Source: Actinomadura sp. NBRC 104412 (GTDB lineage: Bacteria; Actinomycetota; Actinomycetes; Streptosporangiales; Streptosporangiaceae). Taken from it: a stretch of 64,000 nt of DNA. Below the pieces are notes generated by a model, which saw only the letters and a list, made by a program, of their open reading frames with translations, had not been told where the DNA came from and did no database searches. Positions 8,055-16,385 of the stretch are shown here, one piece after another (positions within the stretch are counted from its first letter, which is position 1; each line of letters begins with the position of its first letter). Position numbers and translations under genes: made by a program. The stretch is taken from positions 62,001-126,000 of the forward strand of contig NZ_BSTM01000017.1 in assembly GCF_030269515.1 (NCBI RefSeq), written 5' to 3'.

Positions 8055-9061
8055 CAGTGGTGGACGTGCATGCGCACGTCTTCCCGCGCATCTCCCGGGA
8101 CGAGGCGCGCGTTCTGGCGGGCGCGGGCGAGCCGTGGCTGCGCACGCATGGCGACGGCACCGGCATGATGATGAGCGGCGAGGAGACGTACCGTCCCGTG
8201 CGTGCGGAGCTGTGGGACGCGGCGGCGCGGGTCGCCGCGATGGACCGCCTGGGCGTGGACGTGCAGGCGGTCTCGTCCACCCCGCTGATGTTCGGGTACG
8301 GGACGGACGCCGCCCGCGCCGCCGCATGGTGCGAGCTGGTCAACCAGCGGATCCTGGAGTACTGCGCCCAGGCTCCCGGCCGGTTGATGCCGCTGTGCCA
8401 GGTTCCGTTGCAGGACACCGCCCTGGCGTGCGCGATGGTCACCAAGGCCGCCGCGGCCGGGCATCGCGGCGTCCACATCGGCAACCACGTCGGCGCGCGC
8501 TACCTGGACGACCCGGGCATCGTCGACTTCCTCGCGCACTGCGCGGCTGAGGGCATGCCGGTGCTCGTCCACCCGTGGGACATGCTGGGCGACGACCGCA
8601 TGGCGGGCCGCTACATGCTGCCGTGGCTGGTGGGCATGGCGGCTGAGACGCAGTTGTCGATCCTGACGCTGATCCTGTCCGGCGCGTTCGAGCGGCTGCC
8701 CGCCTCGCTTCGGCTGTGCTTCTGCCACGGCGGCGGCAGCTTCGCCTACCTGCTGGGACGGGCCGACAACGCCTGGCACAACCGCGACATCGTCCGCCGT
8801 GACTCCCCGCGCCCGCCCTCGGCGTACACCGACCGTTTCTACGTCGACTCGGCGGTCTTCGACCCCCGCGCCGTGCGGCTGCTGGTGGAGGTCATGGGCA
8901 GGGACCGGGTGATGCTCGGCACCGACTTCCCGTTCCCGCTGGGCGAGCTGGAGCCGGGCGCGGCCGTCCGGGCGTGCGAGGACCTGGACGAGGAAGCGTG
9001 CGCGGCGATTCTGGGCGGCAACGCCGAGCGCTTCTTCGCCCTGGATAAGGGCCATGGATAG
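8051..9061 (+). CDS. 2-amino-3-carboxymuconate-6-semialdehyde decarboxylase (ACMSD)
   Basis: A 336-residue amidohydrolase-fold protein. It begins VDVHAHVFP (zinc ligands His7 and His9), with later metal/active-site motifs around HPWDMLG, CHGGGSFAYLLGR and LGTDFPFPLG. ACMSD decarboxylates the unstable dioxygenase product to 2-aminomuconate semialdehyde, committing carbon to breakdown rather than to quinolinate and NAD. The ATG overlaps the dioxygenase stop. The last codons (LDKGHG, then TAG) lie in the first copy of the 25-base tandem repeat at 9041-9115, so the C-terminus may have been altered by repeat expansion. Confidence 0.93.
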   Translation: MTVVDVHAHVFPRISRDEARVLAGAGEPWLRTHGDGTGMMMSGEETYRPVRAELWDAAARVAAMDRLGVDVQAVSSTPLMFGYGTDAARAAAWCELVNQRILEYCAQAPGRLMPLCQVPLQDTALACAMVTKAAAAGHRGVHIGNHVGARYLDDPGIVDFLAHCAAEGMPVLVHPWDMLGDDRMAGRYMLPWLVGMAAETQLSILTLILSGAFERLPASLRLCFCHGGGSFAYLLGRADNAWHNRDIVRRDSPRPPSAYTDRFYVDSAVFDPRAVRLLVEVMGRDRVMLGTDFPFPLGELEPGAAVRACEDLDEEACAAILGGNAERFFALDKGHG

Positions 9062-9115
9062 GGCCCTGGATAAGGGCCATGGATAGGGCCCTGGATAAGT
9101 GCCATGGATAGGGCC
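9041..9115. repeat. Three tandem 25-bp repeats spanning the ACMSD stop
   Basis: Three head-to-tail 25-base copies at 9041-9065, 9066-9090 and 9091-9115, differing at one base (position 9100). Each contains CCATGG and the overlapping start/stop ATGGATAG. Copy 1 encodes the end of ACMSD; copies 2 and 3 fill the gap to kynureninase. High identity implies recent slippage. Confidence 0.95.
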
Positions 9116-9136
9116 GGGGAGAGGGACGAGAGGTGA
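9054..9136 (+). other. Chain of three overlapping 10-codon mini-ORFs
   Basis: ATGs at 9054, 9079 and 9104 open three ten-residue frames (MDRALDKGHG, MDRALDKCHG, MDRAGERDER). Each of the first two stops 8 bases into the next frame, at ATGGATAG. The third ends in TGA 9134-9136, which overlaps the kynureninase GTG at 9133. Together they could carry terminating ribosomes from ACMSD to kynureninase. Reading frames are seen; translation is inferred. Confidence 0.35.
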
Positions 9137-10404
9137 ACGACGCGCAGGAGGCGGTCCGTCTCGACGCGACCGATCCGCTGCCCACGTTGCGGGACGCCTT
9201 CCACATCCCGCCCGCGCCCGGCGGCACGTACGCGGAGGCGGCCTACTTCGCGGGGAACTCCCTCGGACTCCAGCCGAAAAGCGCCGCCCGCTGGGTCACC
9301 GAGGAGCTGGAGGACTGGTCGCGGCTCGCCGTCGCGGCGCACACGAAGGGCCGCCGCCCCTGGGTGGACTACCACGAGCTGGCACGCGAACCGTGCGCGC
9401 GGCTCGTGGGGGCGCTTCCGCACGAAGTCGTGGCGATGAACTCGCTGACGGTGAACCTGCACCTGATGATGGCCACCTTCTACAGGCCGTCCGGTGACCG
9501 CACCCGGATCGTGATCGAGGACGCCGCGTTCCCGTCCGACTCCTACGCGGTGCGGAGCCAGGCCGTCCACCACGGCCTCGACCCGCAGCGTACCGTGGTG
9601 CGGCTCAGGCCGCGCGAGGGCGAGGAACATCTGCGCACCGAGGACGTCATCGACTACTTGGAACGCGAGGGACGGCACGTCGCGCTGCTGCTGCTCGGCG
9701 GAGTCAACTACCTGACGGGCCAGCTGATGGACATGCGCGCCATCACCAAGGCGGGCCGCGCCGCCGGGGCCGTGGTCGGCTGGGACCTCGCGCACGCCGC
9801 GGGGAACGTCCCCCTGCGCCTGCACGACTGGGACGTGGACTTCGCCGCCTGGTGCTCGTACAAGTACCTCAACAGCGGCCCCGGCGCGGTCGCGGGCTGC
9901 TTCGTCCACGAACGGCACGGACGGGACGCCGCCCTGCCGAGGCTGTCGGGCTGGTGGGGGACCGATCCGGCGACCCGGTTCGAGATGCGGCCGGAGATCT
10001 CCCCGCCTCGCTCGGCCGACGCCTGGCAGGTGTCCAACCCGCCCATCCTGGCGCTCGCCCCCGTCCTGGCGTCCCTGGAGATCTTCGACCGGGTGGGGAT
10101 GGACGCGCTGCGCGCCAAGAGCGAGCGTCTCACCGGCTACCTGGCGGCGCGGCTGGAGAGTGTTCGCGGGCTGGAGATGCTGACGCCCGCCGACCCGGCC
10201 ATGCGCGGATGCCAGGTGTCGATCCGCGTGCCGGACGCCGCCGGGGTCGTGGAACGGCTCGCCGCGACCGCCGGGGTGATCGCCGATGCCCGCGAGCCCG
10301 ATGTCGTCCGGCTCGCGCCGGCGCCGCTGTACTGCACCTTCGAGGATTGCCACCGCGCCGCGGCGGCTCTGCGGGCTACGCTCGACCTGGAGCCGCACGG
10401 CTGA
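9133..10404 (+). CDS. kynU: Kynureninase
   Basis: A 423-residue PLP enzyme (aspartate aminotransferase fold) that cleaves kynurenine or 3-hydroxykynurenine to (3-hydroxy)anthranilate and alanine. Family motifs seen are FAGNSLGLQP near residue 40, the PLP phosphate/ring contacts MNSLTVNLHLMM, the aspartate in GWDLAHAAGN, and the Schiff-base lysine Lys244 in WCSYKYLNSGPG. Length is typical. It starts at GTG 9133, reached through the repeat region that follows ACMSD. Its product feeds the dioxygenase encoded upstream. Confidence 0.96.
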   Translation: MNDAQEAVRLDATDPLPTLRDAFHIPPAPGGTYAEAAYFAGNSLGLQPKSAARWVTEELEDWSRLAVAAHTKGRRPWVDYHELAREPCARLVGALPHEVVAMNSLTVNLHLMMATFYRPSGDRTRIVIEDAAFPSDSYAVRSQAVHHGLDPQRTVVRLRPREGEEHLRTEDVIDYLEREGRHVALLLLGGVNYLTGQLMDMRAITKAGRAAGAVVGWDLAHAAGNVPLRLHDWDVDFAAWCSYKYLNSGPGAVAGCFVHERHGRDAALPRLSGWWGTDPATRFEMRPEISPPRSADAWQVSNPPILALAPVLASLEIFDRVGMDALRAKSERLTGYLAARLESVRGLEMLTPADPAMRGCQVSIRVPDAAGVVERLAATAGVIADAREPDVVRLAPAPLYCTFEDCHRAAAALRATLDLEPHG

Positions 10405-10457
10405 TCCGTAACCGCCGTACGCCCTCGGCGGCCGGGATCGGCTCCGGAGGCGAGATC

Positions 10458-12015
10458 ATGGCGACGGAAACGGCACCGGCGATCCTGCGGGTCGCGGATC
10501 TGCTCGCGCACGAGGACGTCCCGCTCACGCTGGTGGCGGGCCAGGGCTCGCTCGGCCGCAGGATCCGCCGGGTGCGCTCCACCGACCTGCCCGACCCGGG
10601 AGGGCTGGTGCGGCCCGGGGACCTGGTGCTGACCACGGGGCGGTGGTACCGGCGCCCGGACGACTGCGCGGCGTTCGCCTCCGCGCTCGCCGAACGCGGC
10701 GCCGCGGCCCTGGTGGTCGGCCTGGACAGGCTCGGTGAACCGCCGGGCTCGCTGGCCGCCGAGTGCGAGCGCCGCGGGCTGCCGCTGCTCACCGTGGACC
10801 GCTCCGGCGGCGGGAGGGCCGGCGACGACGCGGCGTTCGGCGCGATCGCCGCGCTCGTCGCCGAGGCGTCCTCGCCCGCCGTGCCGGCGCGCCGACGGGC
10901 TGCGCGGCCTCGTCCGGCTGCTGCGCGACGACGCGGGACTGGACTGCTGGGTGCTGTCGCCGCTGGCCACCGTCCTGGCCTTCGCCGGGGGCGTCCCCGC
11001 GCCCGCCGAGGTGGAACGCGTGTGGCGGCGGGTGTCGGCGGATCCGCAGCGCTCACCGATCGGGGTGGCGGGCGGCGACGGGTCGCCGCCGCGGTCGGTG
11101 CACGCGATCCGCGGCGCCCGGGGGGACGTCCGCGGCCATCTGGTCTGCCCGGGTCCCGGCACGGACACGGGCACCGATACGACCTGGGAGGCGGCGCTGC
11201 GCACGGCCCTGCCCCTCCTCGGCCTCGAACTCGACCGTGTGGACGACCGCCGGAGCGAGGAGCAGCGGCGCGTCGGCGACCTGCTGGACGCGATGGGCGG
11301 TCCCGGCGCCGACGGCACGGCCCTGGCCGCGCGGCTCCGCGCGCTTGGCGCCGACACCGGCCTGCCGATCGTCGCCGTCGCCGTCGCGATGGACGCCGCG
11401 CTGCCACGCGCGTGGATCGTGGGCGGCGCGCTGTCCGGGCGGGCCCGCAGGGTGCTGTTGTGCGAACGCGACGGCGCGGTGATCGCCCTGGTGAACGGGC
11501 AGGATCAGGCGGCCGCGATCCGGGAGGCGCTGCGCGGCCTGCCCGCCCGCTATCCGCTGGTCATGGAGGGACGGACGGTCGCGGCCGGGGTGAGTGAGGC
11601 CGAGTACGACCCGGGACGGCTGCCCGCGGCGGTGGACGCGGCGCTGCGCGGCCTGGGCTTCGCGCGCACGGGCGCGGGCCCGGTCACCGTCGTCCCGGAG
11701 GCCGACCTCGACTCGCACGGCGTGCTGCTGGACGTCCTGCCCGAGGGCGTGCGGCGCTCGTACCGTGAACGGCTCCTCGGCCCGCTGGAGGTCTACGACG
11801 CCGAGCACGGCACCGAGCTGCTGCGGACGCTGGACACCTTCCTGGAAACGGCGGGATCGTGGCAGCGCTCGGCGGATCTGCTCTACGTCCACGTCAACAC
11901 GCTGCGGTACCGCATCCAGCGGATCGAGGAGATGACCGGCCGCAGCATGAACTCGATGCGCGACCGCACCGACCTCTACCTCGCGCTCCGCTGCCCGCCC
12001 GGCGACCCGTCCTAG
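10458..12015 (+). pseudogene. PucR-family transcriptional regulator, frameshifted
   Basis: The N-terminal PucR domain (RVADLLAHEDVPLTLVAG, DLPDPGGLVRPGDLVLTTG) reads from ATG 10458 in one frame to about 10889. The rest continues in the +1 frame from ADGLRGLVRLL (codon at 10891) through a GGDEF-like middle to the C-terminal helix-turn-helix (LLYVHVNTLRYRIQRIEEMTG) and stop at 12015. One extra base at 10890 explains the break. As given, the first frame runs on to 11597 without a DNA-binding domain. The regulator sits 53 bases after kynureninase and probably served this pathway. Sequencing error and true mutation cannot be separated here. Confidence 0.85.
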
Positions 12016-12034
12016 CCGGATGGCCGGTCCGGCT
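12014..12034. terminator. Hairpin between convergent genes
   Basis: AGCCGGA at 12014-12020 and TCCGGCT at 12028-12034 form a perfect 7-bp stem with a 7-base loop. It overlaps the stop of the PucR gene and the stop of the opposing gene, so it could end transcription both ways. No T-run follows, as is usual in high-GC actinomycetes. Confidence 0.5.
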
Positions 12035-12537
12035 CAGCCGGAGCGTTCGGCGTCCTCGCGCGGGGCGCCGCGGGTGAGAAGCGGGAACTGGCTGAGCGGC
12101 ATCGGGGACCCTCCCGGCCCGGCGGTGAAGAGCTTGGCGAGCCTTTCGGGCGGGATGCCGCCGGCCGCGGCGCTGCACGGCACGCCGCCGCCGGGCGCGA
12201 GCGCCGTCGCGTTGGCCTTGATGGCGACGCTGGCCAGTGAGACGACCAGGCCCACGTCGGAGCCGGTCTCGAGGCGCACCGTGATCCATTCCCCGCGGGG
12301 CTGGATCGCCACCGTGCCTAACGAGCCCAGGACCGCGCCCAGCCGTTCCACCACCGGCCGGGTCAGCCGCAGCTCGGCGGACTCGTCGGAATGCAGGTGC
12401 AGGAACTGCCGTCCCGCGGTGGCGAGGGCGATGCCCACCCCGCAGTCCGCCCGGACCTTGGACACACCGTGCCATTCGCGCAGCCGGTCGGCGATCAGAC
12501 CGGCTTGCGATGTCGCGCCACTCCCGTTGGCAGCCAC
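12034..12537 (-). CDS. Uncharacterised protein, DUF5519 (luciferase-domain)-like
   Basis: A 167-residue soluble protein beginning at GTG 12537. The segment from ADRLREWHGVSKVRAD to GEWITVRLETGSDVG, with FLHLHSDESAELRL between, resembles the small DUF5519 'luciferase domain' proteins of actinomycetes (a pattern recognised from memory; the name does not imply bioluminescence). The C-terminal 50 residues are low in recognisable motifs. It lies 104 bases downstream of the TetR gene on the same strand. Function is unknown. Confidence 0.65.
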   Translation of the reverse strand: MAANGSGATSQAGLIADRLREWHGVSKVRADCGVGIALATAGRQFLHLHSDESAELRLTRPVVERLGAVLGSLGTVAIQPRGEWITVRLETGSDVGLVVSLASVAIKANATALAPGGGVPCSAAAGGIPPERLAKLFTAGPGGSPMPLSQFPLLTRGAPREDAERSG

Positions 12538-12596
12538 ACCGGCATCGTTGCGCCGATGGGGCGGGACACGGAACCGTCCGAGTCGAAATCGTTACA

Positions 12597-12613
12597 GTCA
12601 AGTGAGGCTTGAC
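12597..12613. promoter_or_regulatory. Inverted repeat upstream of the DUF5519-like gene
   Basis: GTCAAG-tgagg-CTTGAC, a perfect 6-base inverted repeat, lies 60 bases before the start of the gene at 12034-12537 in the only A+T-richer stretch of that gap. It could be an operator. No promoter hexamers are convincing around it. Confidence 0.35.
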
Positions 12614-12641
12614 CGTCCCCTTGGGAATATCAGGGCAAATG

Positions 12642-13319
12642 TCAGGAGTTTCCGGGCGGAGGACCGTGCCGGGGCAGCCGCTCGCCGGAGCGCAGCCGGT
12701 CCAGGCCGAGCCAGATGAACTCCAGCGCCATCTGCTCGGCCCGGTCGCGCGGCGTGTCGGGATGGTCGAGCCACCACGACACCATCGACAGCATCGACCC
12801 GTACATCAGCGGGACCAGCAGCCGCGCCCGCCGCTCGTTGGCGGCGAGCGCGGACGGCGACAGCGTCGGGTCGGCGCGGCGCCGCCGCAGCAGCAGATCG
12901 GCGAACGCCGTGCCGAGACGGTCGCGCAGATCCCGCAGCTCCCGCGTCCCGGGCCCGCTGTCGGGCTTGTCGAGATGCCGGATCAGCAGCTCCCACGCGT
13001 CCGGCTCGGCGGTGGCGTAGTCGAACAGCACCCGGATCATCGCCCGGATGCCCTCGCCCGAGTCGTGCTGCGCCCGCACGGCCACGTTCAGCCGCTCGGT
13101 CAGGTCGGTGACGATCGACTCGGTCACCTCGGTGAACAGCTGCTCCTTGGAGGTGAAGTGCTGGTAGAGCAGGGCCTTGGACACCTTGGCGGCGGCGGCC
13201 ACATGCTCCATCTGGGTCAGGTGGTAGCCCCGCCTGCCGAACTCGCCCAGCGCCACCCGGAGCAACTGCTCGCGCCGCCGGGCGTGCGGCATCCTCCTCC
13301 GCACGCTTGGCTCGGTCAC
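12642..13319 (-). CDS. TetR-family transcriptional regulator
   Basis: A 225-residue TetR protein. The N-terminal helix-turn-helix is clear (LLRVALGEFGRRGYHLTQMEHVAAAAKVSKALLYQHF, residues about 19-55), followed by an all-helical ligand domain. Its GTG start at 13319 overlaps the acyl-CoA dehydrogenase stop by 4 bases, so the two are one operon. The perfect palindrome upstream of that operon (14548-14569) is its likely operator. The ligand is probably an acyl-CoA or related metabolite, judged only from context. Confidence 0.93.
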   Translation of the reverse strand: MTEPSVRRRMPHARRREQLLRVALGEFGRRGYHLTQMEHVAAAAKVSKALLYQHFTSKEQLFTEVTESIVTDLTERLNVAVRAQHDSGEGIRAMIRVLFDYATAEPDAWELLIRHLDKPDSGPGTRELRDLRDRLGTAFADLLLRRRRADPTLSPSALAANERRARLLVPLMYGSMLSMVSWWLDHPDTPRDRAEQMALEFIWLGLDRLRSGERLPRHGPPPGNS

Positions 13320-14539
13320 GTGCTCACGTACTTACCCAGCTCGGTCCGTGCCACCGAACGGACGTGCACCTCGTCGGGGCCGTCGGCGAGGCGGAGCGTG
13401 CGCAGGTGCGCCCACATGGAGGCCAGGGGCGTGTCGTCGCTGACGCCCGCGCCGCCGTGCACCTGGATGGCCTTGTCCACCACGTCCAGCGCCACCCGCG
13501 GCGCGATCACCTTGATGGCGGAGACCTCGGAGCGGGCCTCCTTGACCCCCTTCTTGTCGATCAACCAGGCGGTCTTGAGGGTGAGCAGCCGCGCCTGCTC
13601 GATCGCCATCCGGGACTCGGCGATCTGCTGCTGCACCACGCCCTGCCGCGCCAGCGGCTTGCCGAACGCGACCCGCGACACGGCGCGCCGGCACATCAGC
13701 TCCAGCGCGCGCTCGGCCATGCCGATGGCGCGCATGCAGTGGTGGATGCGGCCGGGGCCGAGCCGCGCCTGGGCGATGGCGAACCCGTCGCCCTCCTCGC
13801 CGACCAGGTTCTCCACCGGGACGCGGACGTCCGTCAGCGTGATCTCGCAGTGCCCGTGCTGGTCCCAGTACCCGAACACGGGCAGCGGCCGGACGATCTC
13901 CACGCCGGGGGTGTCCAGCGGCACGAGCACCATGGACTGCTGCCGGTACGGGTGCCCCTCCGGATCGGTCTTGCCCATAAGGATCATGATCTTGCAACGG
14001 GGGTCGGCGGAACCGGTGATCCACCACTTGCGCCCGTTGATGACGTAGTGGTCGCCGTCCCGCTCGATCCTGGTGGCGATGTTGCGCGCGTCGGAGCTGG
14101 CCACGTCCGGCTCGGTCATCCCGAACGCGCTGCGGATCTCCCCGTTCAGCAGCGGCCGCAGCCAGCGTTCCTTCTGCTCGGGCGTGCCGAACAGGTGCAG
14201 CACCTCCATGTTGCCGGTGTCGGGCGCGGCGCAGTTGAGGGCCTCGGGGGCCAGCTCGGGGGAGCGGCCGGTGATCTCGGCCAGCGAGGCGTAGTCGGTG
14301 ACCGAGAGGCCGTGCGCGGGGTCCTCGCTGTCGGGCAGGAAGAGGTTCCACAGCCCGCGCTTGCGGGCCTCGACCTTGAGTTCCTCGACGACAGGCGGGA
14401 CGGTGTTCTCCTGACCGGCGGCCGTGAGCTCACGCCGCTGGTCCGCGTAGACCGGCTCGGCGGGGTAGACGTGCGAGTCCATGAATTCCTGCAGGCGGCC
14501 GAGGTAGTCCTGGGCCCGTTCGCTCAAACCGAAGTCCAT
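13316..14539 (-). CDS. Acyl-CoA dehydrogenase (ACAD10/11-like)
   Basis: A 407-residue flavoprotein that would oxidise an acyl-CoA at the alpha-beta bond. Seen are the FAD/substrate motif FGMTEPDVASSDARNI, the strand KWWITGSADPRCKI, the C-terminal helical domain, and IQVHGGAGVSDDTPLA. At the catalytic-base region it has ADGPDEVH, the pattern of the ACAD10/11 group, in place of the usual EGT motif. It is coupled to the TetR gene and divergent from SDR and quinone-oxidoreductase genes. The substrate chain is not predictable. Confidence 0.94.
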   Translation of the reverse strand: MDFGLSERAQDYLGRLQEFMDSHVYPAEPVYADQRRELTAAGQENTVPPVVEELKVEARKRGLWNLFLPDSEDPAHGLSVTDYASLAEITGRSPELAPEALNCAAPDTGNMEVLHLFGTPEQKERWLRPLLNGEIRSAFGMTEPDVASSDARNIATRIERDGDHYVINGRKWWITGSADPRCKIMILMGKTDPEGHPYRQQSMVLVPLDTPGVEIVRPLPVFGYWDQHGHCEITLTDVRVPVENLVGEEGDGFAIAQARLGPGRIHHCMRAIGMAERALELMCRRAVSRVAFGKPLARQGVVQQQIAESRMAIEQARLLTLKTAWLIDKKGVKEARSEVSAIKVIAPRVALDVVDKAIQVHGGAGVSDDTPLASMWAHLRTLRLADGPDEVHVRSVARTELGKYVST

Positions 14540-14547
14540 TCCGTTAG

Positions 14548-14569
14548 AGTAACTGACGAGTCAGTTACT
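14548..14569. promoter_or_regulatory. Perfect 10-2-10 palindrome, probable TetR operator
   Basis: AGTAACTGAC (14548-14557), two bases, then GTCAGTTACT (14560-14569). It lies between the divergent acyl-CoA dehydrogenase (start 14539) and SDR (start 14587) genes, the typical place and form of a TetR operator. The regulator encoded at 12642-13319 would then repress both directions. The symmetry is exact; binding is inferred. Confidence 0.85.
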
Positions 14570-14586
14570 TGGGAGGTCGGGTCCTG

Positions 14587-15351
14587 ATGGCGCCTTTCGA
14601 CGGTACGGGCAGAACCGCGCTGATCACGGGTGGGGCCAACGGCATCGGCGCGGCGGTGGCGCGGCGCCTGGCCGCCGAGGGGGTGCGGATCGTCCTGGCC
14701 GACGTCGACGAGGAGCGGGGCGCCGCGCTGGCCGAGGAACTGGACGGCCGGTTCGTCCGCTGCGACGTCCGCGAACCCGCCGACAACCAGGCCGCCGTCG
14801 CCACGGCGGTCGACGCCTACGGCGGTCTGGACGTGGCCTTCCTCAACGCCGGGGTCTCCACCCACCTCGGCGAGACCGGCGGCGGCATCGGCGAGGACGG
14901 CTTCGACCTCGGCAACTACCGGCGCGCCATGGCGATCAACTTCGACGGCGTCGTGTACGGGATGCACGCGGCGCTCCCCGCGCTGCGCGCCCGCGGCGGC
15001 GGCGACATCATCGCCACCGCCAGCATGGCCGCCCTCACCGCCACCCCGTTCGACCCCGTCTACGGCGCCAACAAGGCCGCGGTCGTCGGCCTCGTCCGGG
15101 CGCTGGGCCCGCTGCACGCGCCCGAGGGCATCCGGGTGAACGCGCTGTGCCCGTCCTTCGCCGACACCGCGATCCTCGGCGAGATGAGGGCCGAACTGGA
15201 GAAGAGCGGCTTCCCGATCCTGGACGTCGCCGACGTGGTCACCGCGTTCATGGCGATCCTCAACGCGGACGGCGCCGGCGAGGCGTGGTTCGTCGTCCCC
15301 GGCCGCGAGAGCGGCCCCTTCAGGTTCCGCGGCGTCCCCGGACCCCGCTGA
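14587..15351 (+). CDS. Short-chain dehydrogenase/reductase
   Basis: A 254-residue Rossmann-fold enzyme. The cofactor motif TGGANGIG (about residues 14-21), aspartates of ADVDEE favouring NAD, the NAG motif (FLNAGVS), catalytic Ser in IATASMAAL and Tyr/Lys in VYGANKAA are all present. ATG 14587 was chosen because GGGAGG lies 10 bases upstream; an earlier TTG would fall inside the operator. It is divergent from the acyl-CoA dehydrogenase, so a role in beta-oxidation of an unknown acyl group, for instance as hydroxyacyl-CoA dehydrogenase, is plausible. Confidence 0.93.
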   Translation: MAPFDGTGRTALITGGANGIGAAVARRLAAEGVRIVLADVDEERGAALAEELDGRFVRCDVREPADNQAAVATAVDAYGGLDVAFLNAGVSTHLGETGGGIGEDGFDLGNYRRAMAINFDGVVYGMHAALPALRARGGGDIIATASMAALTATPFDPVYGANKAAVVGLVRALGPLHAPEGIRVNALCPSFADTAILGEMRAELEKSGFPILDVADVVTAFMAILNADGAGEAWFVVPGRESGPFRFRGVPGPR

Positions 15352-15415
15352 GCCGTTCGCCGAGCCGTCAGCAGAGTCCGCAGAGTCCGCACAGGAGAGG
15401 GCAGAGGAGAGGCAC

Positions 15416-16372
15416 GTGCGCGCGATCCAGATCACCGAGTTCGGCGGCCCCGAGGTGCTCAAGCCGGCCGACCTTCCCGAGCCGGCCGCCGGCCCCGGGC
15501 AGGTCCTCATCGAGGTGTCCAGGGCGGGCGTCAACTACGCCGACACCCACCAGGCCGAGAACAGCTACCTGGCCGAGCAGTCCCTGCCCATGGTCCCCGG
15601 CGCCGAGGTCGTCGGGCGCACCCCGGACGGTCGGCGCGTGGTCGCCCTCACGGGCGGCGGCGGGTACGCGGAGAAGGCCGTGGCGGCGGAGTCGATGGCC
15701 TGGGACGTCCCCGGCGGGATCGACGACGTCACCGCGCTGGGCATGGTCATCCAGGGCGCGTCGGCGTGGATGCTGCTGCGCCGCAGCGCGCCGCTGGCAC
15801 CCGGGGAGTCGGTCGTCGTGCACGCCGCCGCCGGCGGCGTCGGCAGCCTGGCCGTCCAGCTCGCCAAGGTGTGGGGCGCGGGACGGGTCATCGCGACCGC
15901 CTCCTCTAAGGAGAAGCGTGAGCTCGCGCTGAGCCTCGGCGCGGACGCCGCCGTCGATCCCGCCGAGCCCGACCTGAGGTCGGCGCTGATCGAGGCCAAC
16001 GGCGGCAGGCGGGTCGACATCGTGCTGGAGATGACCGGCGGCACGGTGACCGACCAGAGCCTGCGGGCGCTGGCCCCGTTCGGGCGGCTGGCCTTCTACG
16101 GCATGGCCTCCCGGCGGCCGCCCGCGCCCGTCCAGCCCGCGACCCTGATGGCCCACTCGATCACGATCGCCGGGATGTGGCTCGCCCACGCGTTCCGGCT
16201 GCCGGGCGACGTGATGGGCACCGCGCTGGCCGAGCTGTTCGCCCTCGCCGCCGACGGGCGGATCCGCGTGGTCGCCGGGGGCGAGTACGGCCTGAGCGAG
16301 GTCCGCCGGGCCCACGAGGACCTGCGCGCCCGCCGCACCACCGGCAAGCTCGTCCTCGACCCGTCCCGCTGA
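15416..16372 (+). CDS. Quinone oxidoreductase (MDR superfamily, zinc-free type)
   Basis: A 318-residue medium-chain reductase: GroES-like N-terminus (MRAIQITEFGGPEVLK, AGVNYADTHQ) and Rossmann domain with AAAGGVGSLAVQLAK (about residues 137-151). The N-terminal segment is that of NADPH:quinone oxidoreductase/enoyl reductase proteins, and no structural zinc cysteines are visible. It starts at GTG 15416 after a GGAGAGG site and lies 64 bases after the SDR gene, probably the same operon. The intervening spacer has two short direct repeats (CAGAGTCCG twice). Confidence 0.92.
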   Translation: MRAIQITEFGGPEVLKPADLPEPAAGPGQVLIEVSRAGVNYADTHQAENSYLAEQSLPMVPGAEVVGRTPDGRRVVALTGGGGYAEKAVAAESMAWDVPGGIDDVTALGMVIQGASAWMLLRRSAPLAPGESVVVHAAAGGVGSLAVQLAKVWGAGRVIATASSKEKRELALSLGADAAVDPAEPDLRSALIEANGGRRVDIVLEMTGGTVTDQSLRALAPFGRLAFYGMASRRPPAPVQPATLMAHSITIAGMWLAHAFRLPGDVMGTALAELFALAADGRIRVVAGGEYGLSEVRRAHEDLRARRTTGKLVLDPSR

Positions 16373-16382
16373 GGCGGGACGG
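16361..16382. terminator. Bidirectional hairpin terminator
   Basis: CCGTCCCGC (16361-16369), loop TGAG, GCGGGACGG (16374-16382): a perfect 9-bp stem that includes the quinone oxidoreductase stop codon and ends 4 bases before the stop of the convergent response regulator gene. Confidence 0.7.
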
Positions 16383-16385
16383 CCC

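Noticed and set aside
10881..10897. Programmed frameshift in the PucR gene
   Set aside because: No slippery heptamer or downstream pseudoknot-like structure is seen; mutation or sequencing error is simpler.
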